From Crambe crambe (lineage: Eukaryota > Porifera > Demospongiae > Poecilosclerida > Crambeidae), in assembly GCA_963924555.1 (NCBI GenBank), contig OZ004584.1:3843001-3907000 (forward strand): 64,000 nucleotides of DNA. The letters are read 5' to 3'. Made by a program: the position numbers and the translations under genes. The notes under the pieces are model-generated. The model was not told the DNA's origin, ran no database searches, and saw only the letters and a program-made list of their open reading frames with translations. Positions 48,001 through 54,300 of this stretch are shown one piece after another (within the stretch, counting starts at the first letter, position 1; each line of letters begins with the position of its first letter).

Positions 48001-48219
48001 TTACCTGGTTTTTCGGATTGACTCAGCTATGGTGTCATTTGGAAAGACATCTTCTATCTGATGAAATACAACTGCCCACCCAAAGCCATCATCAGCGCTC
48101 ACTGAACGTGCTGGAGATCTTCTGATGATGGGTTCCAAGATATCAATGTTATCTATAGCTTGTGATCTAGCAATAGTATATAGGAGTAAAACTGCTGCAT
48201 GGCAGCATAAGAAGTTCAT
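21095..48219 (-). CDS. Integrin alpha subunit, paralog B (complete, 30 exons)
   Basis: Exons: 48005-48219, 42883-43148, 39881-39981, 39050-39173, 38797-38864, 37543-37684, 37326-37382, 37072-37184, 36855-36907, 36698-36794, 36407-36515, 35497-35612, 29715-29820, 29589-29634, 29397-29468, 28854-28909, 28590-28735, 28239-28385, 25330-25418, 24327-24462, 24158-24262, 23832-24013, 23726-23762, 23467-23664, 23036-23098, 22500-22604, 22323-22445, 22166-22264, 21983-22105, 21095-21232. They sum to 1143 residues plus stop with consistent phases. Order: signal peptide (MNFLCC...RSQA), beta-propeller with LIVGAPRGTYPGG, DLTGDGYDELIVGAP, DLDNDGKEDLIVGAP and DIDNNNHPDVAIGAY, then thigh/calf regions, RRRRS cleavage site (about 950-954), one membrane helix (about 1073-1098) and a 45-residue tail starting VGFFRRKKK, the alpha-subunit GFFKR signature. 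No alpha-I domain. Large introns hold transposons. The 5' end faces TEX10 across 138 bp. Ligand and beta partner cannot be told from sequence. Confidence 0.93.
21505..21600 (-). CDS. Candidate alternative terminal exon of integrin B (tail without GFFKR)
   Basis: This block lies between the transmembrane exon (21983-22105, ending phase 0) and the VGFFRRKKK exon. It follows a pyrimidine-rich tract and an AG and is open in phase 0 for 31 residues (KNPTLPKPDGPLSS...) up to a TAG at 21505. Its PKPDG echoes PKPEG in the regular tail, so it may be a duplicated tail exon. If used, it would replace the GFFKR-bearing tail. Human ITGA3 and ITGA6 have alternative tails, but those keep GFFKR. Inference only; it could be a chance open block. 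Confidence 0.4.
   Translation of the reverse strand, partial: KNPTLPKPDGPLSSVVPSSSIAAANKEMKQY
24795..25240. repeat. Dispersed repeat related to 12970-14420
   Basis: Shares CATGGCTAGTAAAATTAGTA, the CAGGATGCCTCACTCACAC block and the TTGGCCACTTCACTAGCACT block with the intron 4 region of integrin A. No coding capacity seen. In intron 19 of integrin B. Confidence 0.55.
25973..26765. repeat. GCGAGCGAG-edged repeat, extended copy
   Basis: Begins ACTAGGGCAATGTTCAACAT, followed by the block CTTTAGTGCTACAACTCTTT (26022-26041) and the AAAAGCTGTAAATACTTACC unit (from about 26155 and, twice in tandem, 26480-26600). It ends near CATTTTGGAGTGTAGACCTA. No transposase. Confidence 0.7.
26821..27709. repeat. 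Twin 0.89-kb segment, copy 1
   Basis: Nearly identical to 31655-32547, with only a few substitutions and indels seen. It contains a short palindrome (GTGCGTTATGACTCATAACG), internal imperfect repeats of about 120 bp starting CTGACTGTTGGAAGAAGATG, and a long fold-back at its right end (27582-27704). Frames inside match no known protein. Confidence 0.85.
27582..27704. repeat. Long-stem fold-back, copy 1
   Basis: The left arm TTAGAACACGGTAGTCCTGG and GATTATGGCCAAATAAACAACC pairs with the right arm from 27658, with one or two mismatches over about 47 bp. The loop contains CCTCGGGCTGCGCCCTCGG. Confidence 0.85.
27952..28175. mobile_element. Possible CAG-ended MITE
   Basis: The left end CAGTGGTTTCATGCAG partly inverts as CTGTATGAAACCCTG at the right. 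Flanks ATATT and ATTAT are not a clean duplication. Related in sequence to the element at 39513-39817. Confidence 0.4.
29001..29106. mobile_element. Small CAG-ended MITE with G/C runs
   Basis: The left end CAGTGGTGGAGA inverts as TCTCCACCCCTG. The interior has a G run (from about 29016) and a C run. No clear target duplication. It lies in intron 15 of integrin B, 91 bp upstream of exon 16. Confidence 0.4.
29249..29345. repeat. (CATA)n microsatellite
   Basis: About 95 bp of CATA/TACA units with a few interruptions, in intron 15 of integrin B. Confidence 0.95.
30882..31437. repeat. GCGAGCGAG-edged repeat interrupted by a CAGGGG MITE
   Basis: Starts ACTAGGGCAATGTTCAACAT, broken at 30965-31191 by a younger element, then resumes with the CAGTGAGCAAGTGAGC, AAAAGCTGTAAATACTTACC and AGCCTAGGCCTCTATGACAA blocks. 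Confidence 0.75.
30965..31191. mobile_element. 227-bp CAGGGG MITE with 5-bp target duplication
   Basis: The termini CAGGGGTGTATCCAC and GTGGATACACCCCTG are perfect 15-bp inverted repeats. The 5-bp direct repeat TTATA flanks both sides. CAGGG ends with 5-bp duplications fit the hAT5 group; that assignment is inference. Nested in an older repeat. Confidence 0.85.
31655..32547. repeat. Twin 0.89-kb segment, copy 2
   Basis: Near-identical partner of 26821-27709 in the same orientation, 4.8 kb away. It differs by a shorter pyrimidine stretch near 32087 and a small insertion near 32305. Its fold-back is at 32420-32541. It lies in intron 12 of integrin B, a different intron from copy 1. Confidence 0.85.
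32420..32541. repeat. Long-stem fold-back, copy 2
   Basis: Same hairpin as 27582-27704, with arms of about 47 bp around a CCTCGGGCTGCGCCCTCGG loop. Confidence 0.85.
33292..34880. repeat. Head-to-tail array of three GCGAGCGAG-edged repeats
   Basis: Copies start at about 33292, 33788 and 34318, each with CTAGGGCAATGTTCAACATT. At 33788 and 34318 the end of one copy (GAGTCAGCTCGCTCGCTGCA) joins the start of the next within a base or two. Each copy carries the blocks CTTTAGTGCTACAACTCTTT, CAGTGAGCAAGTGAGCATGA and AAAAGCTGTAAATACTTACC. The third is truncated at about 34880 beside a fold-back. In intron 12 of integrin B. Confidence 0.8.
34550..34770. repeat. 60-bp minisatellite inside a repeat copy
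   Basis: Unit AAAAGCTGTAAATACTTACC followed by ACAAGCACTTAGATAAGCCA and AGCGCCTACAATTCACTTTG, about four copies, the first shortened. Two copies occur at 26480-26600 and single units in other family members. Being a multiple of three, it keeps a 104-residue minus frame open that is not a gene. Confidence 0.85.
34901..34995. repeat. Fold-back with about 40-bp arms
   Basis: CTTATTACATGAGTCAGCGT and GAGATATGGGGAGATATTTC pair with GTGAAATATCTCCCATATCT and the following bases. The same sequence occurs inverted and decayed at about 31575-31650. Flanking sequence to 35390 matches 31440-31575 (inverted) and 33020-33240. Confidence 0.75.
35803..36266. mobile_element. Short element with GCCTCGG ... 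CCGAGGC ends
   Basis: Left part GCCTCGGAACCGAAGTGCCG; right end CAGTGCCGAGGCATTAGTCT. Internal blocks (GGAAGTGAATATTCGAAACT, CCAATCAGAGAG) recur in the larger element at 62268-63689. A 121-residue minus frame over the left part is not convincing. In intron 11 of integrin B. Confidence 0.5.
38504..38666. mobile_element. 163-bp MITE with CCGTA termini
   Basis: Imperfect inverted repeats of about 21 bp (left CCGTATAGCCAGAAACATTG, right read inward CCGTATGGCTGGAAATATTG) are flanked by TA. No ORF. The ends resemble the HIRAN transposons, suggesting mobilisation by a related transposase. It lies in intron 5 of integrin B. Confidence 0.75.
39513..39817. mobile_element. 305-bp CAGGG MITE with 5-bp target duplication
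   Basis: The ends CAGGGTTTCATCTAAGGA and TCCTAGATGAAACCCTG are inverted repeats. GTTAC flanks both sides. The interior has several long G and C runs. In intron 3 of integrin B. Confidence 0.85.
40360..40734 (+). CDS. Stand-alone HIRAN-domain protein of the small transposon
   Basis: This 124-residue intact ORF is essentially one HIRAN domain (about residues 12-105): RGYHIYKEIW, GEVLPCEREPTNPEDRYAVA, IIVGHLPRKVSRICTLFLRR, then a basic end. HIRAN domains, known from HLTF/Rad5 helicases and bacterial proteins, bind single-stranded 3' DNA ends. About 60 percent of residues match the N-terminal part of the HIRAN-peptidase protein at 50875-51855. There is no peptidase part here. A role in handling transposon ends or repair intermediates is inference. 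Confidence 0.85.
   Translation: MALETCERPLCIRGYHIYKEIWTAAIGEVLPCEREPTNPEDRYAVAVKKDDIIVGHLPRKVSRICTLFLRRGGSITCTVAGSRRYSQDLPQGGLEIPCDVKFEGKSKEIQKVKHLFKKTKVKSL
40804..42201 (-). CDS. pogo/Tigger-like DD35D transposase (small HIRAN element), start unresolved
   Basis: A DDE_1-type transposase. Catalytic aspartates lie in LNWDQTG, VIMDNFKGQ and LLQPMDL, with 35 residues between the second and third. Upstream are a KKRGRP AT-hook-like motif and a helix-turn-helix-like region (KYASYHGVAATARHF) aligning with residues 56-70 of the sister transposase. The frame is open from 42201, but no ATG precedes the conserved region: a GTG is at 42075, and the next in-frame Met is about 80 residues further in. An N-terminal exon may be missing or unseen, so this copy may not make full-length protein. 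The C-terminus is acidic and Ser-rich. Confidence 0.85.
   Translation of the reverse strand, partial: TIRYTTISDKFSAELRAEIGKYASYHGVAATARHFSRKLKKKVSESTARSIRDSYLIEAKRKRVEDLEDIEALPEKKRGRPLLLGDALDEKVQLYLRKVREAGETVSAGIAIAAARGLLLKYNRMSLDEFGGPVHLSRHWAYALLNRMKFVRRKATTAKSKYTVDDFDRVKKSFLDEVVTVATMEEVPPELILNWDQTGIRIVPCSPWTMDQQGARRVEMIGTNDKRQITGVFCGSLVGDFLPVQLIYKGKTARCHPRYKFPSDWNITHSPKHWSTETTMLEYIEEIIIPYIKTKRQELREEEDEDEKAAIVIMDNFKGQVTDSVNQLLDSNNIHVCLLPPNTTDLLQPMDLTVNKPGKEFIKKKFENWYADKVIEQLDDEGDLEPINLGLPLLKELGAEWLVEMFHYISDNPQFITSGFICSGISHALDEQEPEDAEFHSLSEFSDSASDSDPEEVTASSNDED
43205..43425. repeat. 46-bp minisatellite
   Basis: About four to five units of AGTGAGTGATTTAAATTCAC plus TGCATTAGTCAGGGAGTCAA and six more bases. 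CATTAG landmarks are exactly 46 bp apart (43231, 43277, 43323, 43369). Degenerate units continue to about 44320 around an inserted element. It lies just upstream of integrin B exon 2. Confidence 0.9.
43502..44133. mobile_element. 632-bp CAGGGG element with 5-bp target duplication
   Basis: The left end CAGGGGCGGATTCAGGG and the right end AGATCCATCCCTG are imperfect inverted repeats with inner GAACCCCCC blocks. GGAAG flanks both sides. Inserted into the decayed edge of the 46-bp minisatellite. A 97-residue frame over the right half has no recognised domain. Confidence 0.8.
44441..44684. repeat. 122-bp tandem duplication
   Basis: Two units starting TTTACTACAAACTGACAACA, almost identical, indicating a recent duplication. 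They create an open frame of 116 residues (44319-44669) that is not a gene. Confidence 0.9.
44685..47789. other. Remainder of integrin B intron 1: no gene recognised
   Basis: Several short frames (44910-45191 plus, 46278-46556 minus) show no domains. The phrase CATAGTCCTAGTGC occurs twice at about 47484-47510. I see no exon or complete element in these 3.1 kb. Confidence 0.5.
47790..47859 (-). pseudogene. Relic of an integrin transmembrane exon in intron 1 of integrin B
   Basis: On the minus strand this stretch matches the transmembrane exon of integrin B (21983-22105), sharing blocks such as AACACCACCTGGT and CTAGTATTG. It lacks about 23 bases from the middle (the IIHAIIW part) and has small indels. 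It sits some 150-200 bp downstream of the first exon of the same gene, in sense orientation. It is too decayed to encode a membrane helix. Probably debris of a partial duplication or of a third integrin gene copy. Confidence 0.65.
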
Positions 48220-48357
48220 CTTCGATGTCTCCAGCTAGCTACGATACACGTACACCCTTTGATCGCGTAAATTCAAATTTTTGAACGAACCCCGCCCACG
48301 CTTGGATTATTCGCGCGTGTACGCACGTGCGCTAGGCCCGGCCATGTGGCAAGTTCG
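48220..48357. promoter_or_regulatory. Short divergent promoter shared by integrin B and TEX10
   Basis: The start codons of integrin B (minus) and TEX10 (plus) are 138 bp apart, so both 5'UTRs and core promoters must lie here or overlap. The interval is CpG-rich for this AT-rich window. It holds a GC-box-like CCCCGCCCAC near 48292 and alternating CGCGCGTGTACGCACGTGCG near 48312-48331. No clear TATA box is visible. Divergent placement is seen; co-regulation is inference. Confidence 0.6.
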
Positions 48358-51300
48358 ATGCCTTCTCACAGAGCCAAGAAGGGGCAGGGAAAACGTTCCA
48401 AGCTCAAAGTGCAGTCAGATTTCCAGAAAAGAAAGAAGAAATTAGGGAAGGGAAAGCAAGTTCCTGAAAATGCAACAAGAATCAGCTTCAAGAGTAAAAG
48501 TATTGTGGTTCCTACCCAATTGGAAGACTCTGCTATAGAGGGTCCCACCACACACAGGAAACAGAGTCTACAGGTTCGTTTTCCTGCTAGCCGCTCCGTT
48601 GTTATAGTTTGTAACCCATTTCTGTGGTGGTCAATAAAAGCAGGAAGCAGAGACCAGCCAGCTCATTTAGTGGTACAGCCATAGGTCTGGGAAAAGCCCT
48701 CCAGTTATTATTGATTCAGTTTCAATCTGGTATGATCTAGGCAATAACTTATAAATATGCTAAAGCTTAGCATAAAGCTAAGCTACCCTGTTACTTGTTT
48801 ATTATAATTATAGCCACAAATTAAATTGCTCCTTATAGTTAATTCCTTTAAATCATTACTGTGCCTTTTGCAGGTATTATTGACACAAATAAAGCACTAC
48901 AATTTATCCATTCGTCATGATGCTCTAATCGGGTTGAAAGAAATCCTCCAGAGATATCCAGAGCTAATTACACCCAACCTTCCAAGGCTTATCGAACAGA
49001 TATTTTCCACCATGGTTGATGCCTCAGCACTCGTCCGTCAAGCATCACATGCACTCATCAAAACCTTGATGCATTTGTTGAGCAATGATCTTATTCGTCC
49101 TTTCTTTCAGACTGTAGTGGCACATATGAATTGTGGATTAACACACATAAGTGAAAAAATTCAGCTAGATTCTTTGAAAGTACTTGAAATCTATTTGCAG
49201 TGTTATCCAAATTTACTGGTTAAACATATTGGAGAAATTTTGCCTATATTGATTGGTTTATTATCTCGGCAGAGGATATCGGGGTCTGATCCCAGAACAG
49301 AGTGTAAGAAGAAGAAGAAACGTTTGCTAAGTATCGTTCAGAAAGCAAGAAGTGTTTCCACAACATCCCTGGTTACTAATCCCGATAGCAAGTTAGTCAG
49401 CAAGAACTCACGGCGTGATGTGTTTGGCATGATTAGCAAGCTTTTGGATATCACATACCAATCTTCTATCGCTACTACATTTGTGAGTGATGCATTCCAA
49501 AACAAAGGAAAGTTCAATTTATTGGAAGCACTGGTTTCAGTTTTAAAGGAGAGTTGGATGGAGTGCAATCCTTCTGATATTCTGTATAGCAAATCACCGC
49601 CTATCCAGTATTTAATGATCATGGAAGACATCATTCACATCCTTAATACGTTATTGAAACTAATACTGAGAGTCTTGCCAACCACTGAAGAAGAGCAAGA
49701 GAGATTATCCATTGCTGATGTGTGTGATACGATATATAGTGATAACATTATGCCCATGGCAAGTAATTTCCCTTTCATGATAATCGCTCACTCTTCACAA
49801 GTTCAGTTCAAACAAATGGAGTATGACATGAATTTGGCATTCTGTCATGTGGTATTACTTCTCAAGAGTTTAGTGAAAGGCAGTGTGGATGATACCTGTG
49901 TGCACAGTGTTTTGAAATATCTTGGTGAACTTAACTCTGAGGATGTGATGTATATTACATCATCTTCTCAAATCCTTCAAACCTGCTCCAGTGTTTTTAT
50001 CGGTTTGATCCCTCTCTTGTGTGAACTCTCTCACAAAGGAATTGTACAAGATGAGGTGTTGATGGGAGCATTCCAATCCATAAGAAACTTTTATGAAGCA
50101 TGCCATCCACAGTCAAAGAGCGTGCAATTGTTAGTGAAGTGTTTCAGTGAGATATTTATTGGTGAACTGGCCAAGGGAGATCATGGGTGCAGGTTAGATC
50201 CATTAAGTAGCTTGAACCATGAAACTTTATTAGACTATGCAAGTAAGAGTGAATCTAGCAAGGCGTAATATGCTGCATCATTGTATAATTATTTTAAATT
50301 GTATATAATGTATGCTTTGCAGCTGTTTGGCTATGAGAGAATTATTTCTTCCTTGGTGCAACACATTGGTCAACTTGTTTATGGAACTGGTGGACTCAAG
50401 TCCTGACACGTCTTTAACTGTGATCGATTCCATTGCTCGTGCAGCTCTTTATGGGAACATGACTATCTTATCAATACTCCAAGGAAGGTTGCTGACCCTG
50501 TTTTGTAAGTTCACTATCACTCACTGAGACAGCAGGGAGTGATCTTATATTGGAGGTGGCCTCTAAATGAAGGGATAAACAAAAAGGACCAATACCCATT
50601 CAAAGGTGGTCTAATAAGGCAGTGGTTTTATAATCCAGGGACTATTGTAGAATTATTTGAAGTTTGGTCTACAATGTTTTTAGGTTGGCATAAACAATTT
50701 TGATTAAATCCTAATTTGTATACCGTATGGGTAGATATTTTCGAGGGATTAAAATTTCGTGAATACCAGTACCAAGCTAGATTATAAAAATTTCGAGGAA
50801 TTTAATTTCGCTTCGTGCGCGCGCAATATATCACGAGCGCAGTGCACACGTGGCAATCGTGAGCAGCTGGAAGGATGACCAGTTTTAGTTACCCTTCAAT
50901 GGTTAGGGGATTTCATGTCTATAGAGAAATTTGGGAAGCTGCAGAAGGCGAAGTGCTGCCATGCACCAGGGAGGTAAATAACTTACATGATCCTTTTTCA
51001 GTCGCTGTAAAGAAGGATTCTATTATAGTCGGGCATGTGCCAAGAAAAGTGTCGGCAATAATATGTTCTCTATTCCTAAGAAGGGGTGGATCAATCATGT
51101 GTCGTGTTACTGGAAGTAAGAGATATTCTGCTGACCTACCACAAGGTGGTCTTGAAATTCCTGCTATTTTAACTTTCACTGGAGATCCCACTCGAGTTGA
51201 AAAAATCAAAAATCTTTTGAAGGTAGTGACAGTAATGGAAGAAAAAAGTGATGTTAAGAATCCTGGAAATGATAATAGTGATGAAAATGAAAGCAAGAAG

Positions 51301-54300
51301 AGAAAAATTGATGATGTAGACACTAATAGTCAATGGGTTTCAATTGAAAGACTAACCTTGACCATAGGTGATAAACAGGACATTTTAGAAGGTTCGGAAC
51401 TTAATGATAAGCATGTAAATGCTGCTCAGCTACTCCTACATAAGCAGTACCCGTCTATCAGGGGATTATGCTCAACATTGAAACCCGAAGTAATGGTCGG
51501 AGGTTGGGTCAGAGGTTATGTCCAAATTTTCCATTCCCGAAGCAATCATTGGATAGTTGCTAGTACAATTGGATGTGAAGATGGAGAGGTTAATATCTAT
51601 GATTCTCTGTACACAGATGTCGATTCCACAATCAGAAGTAGTATAGAGAAGATTTTTGCACCATCAAAGTTAAAATTTACAGTACCCAACAGTCCTAAAC
51701 AGAAGGGAGCACGAGATTGTGGATTATTTTCTATTGCTATAGCAACATTTCTTGTACTTGGAAAAGATCCAAACACTATGAATTTTGATCAGAGCCAAAT
51801 GAGAGCTCATCTTATTTCTTGTTTCGATAAAGCAAATCTGACCAATTTTTCTTAACACTAGCTAGCTAGCTAGGTGTGTATAATTATTGTAAACCATAAT
51901 AATAAGTCATTCATTAAAGTCTATACCTACTTTAATATATCTACTATAGCTACCTGCAGCACGAAAACCATTGATGATAATGTCAGGCCTAGATGAAAGG
52001 TAGTCAAATAAATCAATTGTCCACTTAGCTACTAGAGGCTTCATCAAACTTAATCTCATGTCCACTTCTTCTTCAACCTTATCTTCTAATTGCTTGCAGA
52101 TAACATTTCCATACCATCCCTGAAACTTTTGCTTCATATAATCTTTGGCAGGTTTATTGACACTTAAATCCAAGGGTTGGAGTTTATCTGTAGTGTTAGC
52201 AGGAACAAGCACGTAAAAAATGTTGTTTTCTTGCAGTAGTGTAAAGATGTCTTCAGTGCATTGACCTTTAAAAACATCAAAAAGTATAAGAGCAGGATAG
52301 TCACTACTTAATTTCAGTTGTTTCCGAGTTTCTATAACATATGGTAATATAATATGCTTTATATACTCCTTCATCGTAATTTCATTCGACCAATGATTTT
52401 CTGAGCAAGTAATATGCCAACTTGGTGGAAAAGGAACATTCTTTGGTAGGCAACGTGAAGTTGTTCCTTTGTAGATCAACTGCATGGGAAGAAACTTTCC
52501 AGTCAATGAACAAGCAAAAACTGCAGTGATCTGACGTTTATCATCAATAGCTGCAATTTCTACACGCTTGGTCCCCTTTTTCTCCATAGTCCACGATGAA
52601 GATGGGACTATCTTCATGGCTGTCTGATCCCAATTCAAAATCAATGCTTCTGGAATCTCTTCCATAACTACTACTGATTTTATATCAATCAAAAACTGCT
52701 GCTTGATTGCTTTGAAGTCAGCAGAGAAAACTTTCAACTTTGAGTTGGCCCTTCTTTTTGTATAGCCCATTCTTCGTAGCACATTCTTGGCCCAGTCTTT
52801 AGTTAGACGAACCGTACCACCAAACTCCTCTAAAGACGCTTTATCATGCTTGAGCAGCACCCCCCTACCTATACCAGCAACAATGCTGGTTCCAATGGCT
52901 GCACCTCTACTTCTCATTAACTGAATTAGCTCTTTTAAGTAGCTGTCACATTTCTCACCTAATAGAGGAGGCCTACCACGTTTTTTTGTTGGCAGAGATG
53001 ATATAACTACTTCTTTCCCAGCTACAGCCATTTTGCTCTTCTTCTTAATTTCATCTTCATACAACCGTTTCCAGTCCCTCACAGAGCTATCTTTAACATT
53101 CTTGTCTTTGAACTTTCTCACAGATCTGGCCACGCCATGTTCAGAAGCATATTTTGCTATAGTTAGCTTGTCCTTTTGCGATATCTTCAGATATTCACCC
53201 CGTTTTTTCCCTTTTTCTTGCACTTTCCTGACCTGTTGGTTAACTTCTTTGACCGTTTCAGCTGGTACAGAAGATGATAGTGGCAGCGCAGCCGGCTTGA
53301 AATACTTGTAGAGAGCCATCTGGAGGTCAAAGCATAGATATAAGAGGTTTTACGGGATTGGAAACGCCCAATGAACTGCACAACCGAGGCGCGTTGACAG
53401 ATGCGCACGCGCATGCAGCATTAATTAATAATGGCCGTGAAAGGAGATCAATATTCACTCCTTTCAAGGCAGTTAAAGTGATGTTCTGCCCCTACAGCTC
53501 ACAGAATAGTACAAGTAAGCTAAGGGGAAGGTATTGAAGAAGTGAAGAGTCAGAGAGTTGAAGTTGGAGAGTCTGAGGAAGGAAGTTATTAATTATTCAT
53601 AACTTTTTTCCTTGTAATTATAACTATGAGTACCTATCATTGCTCATTATACATTAATTTTATGTGATTGATTTGAAAGAAAGGCCAGAATGACTTTTGG
53701 TATTAAAATTAGACATAAATTCATCATTATTATAGCTAGATAATTTTGCCCCAAAGTTATCTGCCAGTTTCTGCTCAGTTCTCCCTCATCAGCATTATTG
53801 CAATACTTCCAGCTTTTGGCTGTTGGATTTTGACACCATCCACCTCAAGAATTCGGCTCAGTCAGCTGTCCTGTGGACCCTATGGATATTAGGGGGGAAA
53901 TATAGTAAGCTTGCCATCTCCATAGGATGACTATTGTATAGAAAACGAATGCACCAATTCCATTTACTGTTCTATCCTTTCCCTGAAATAACTAATACAG
54001 TTGCAATATTGTTAATCTATTTCTTGGGAGAGGGATTACAGTTTTAACACCACTTGCAAATGCTAGAGACAATATATGTCAGCTAATACAAAAACCAACA
54101 TTACTATTCCATGTAGCTAAAGTTTACATGCCTTTTGATCAGAAAATGGGCAACAGCAATTGATTCTATCAAGCGTGAGAGGGATTATAGTCCCATTAAC
54201 CACTACAGTAGTATTTGTAGGATTAAACTTGAAAATCTGAGCTAAAATTTATTTCATACAGTAAATCTATGCCCTAGTGTATTATAGTATCATTGGCATA

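Noticed and set aside
50919-51323. 134-residue minus-strand frame inside the large HIRAN transposon
   Set aside because: Antisense shadow of the HIRAN domain.
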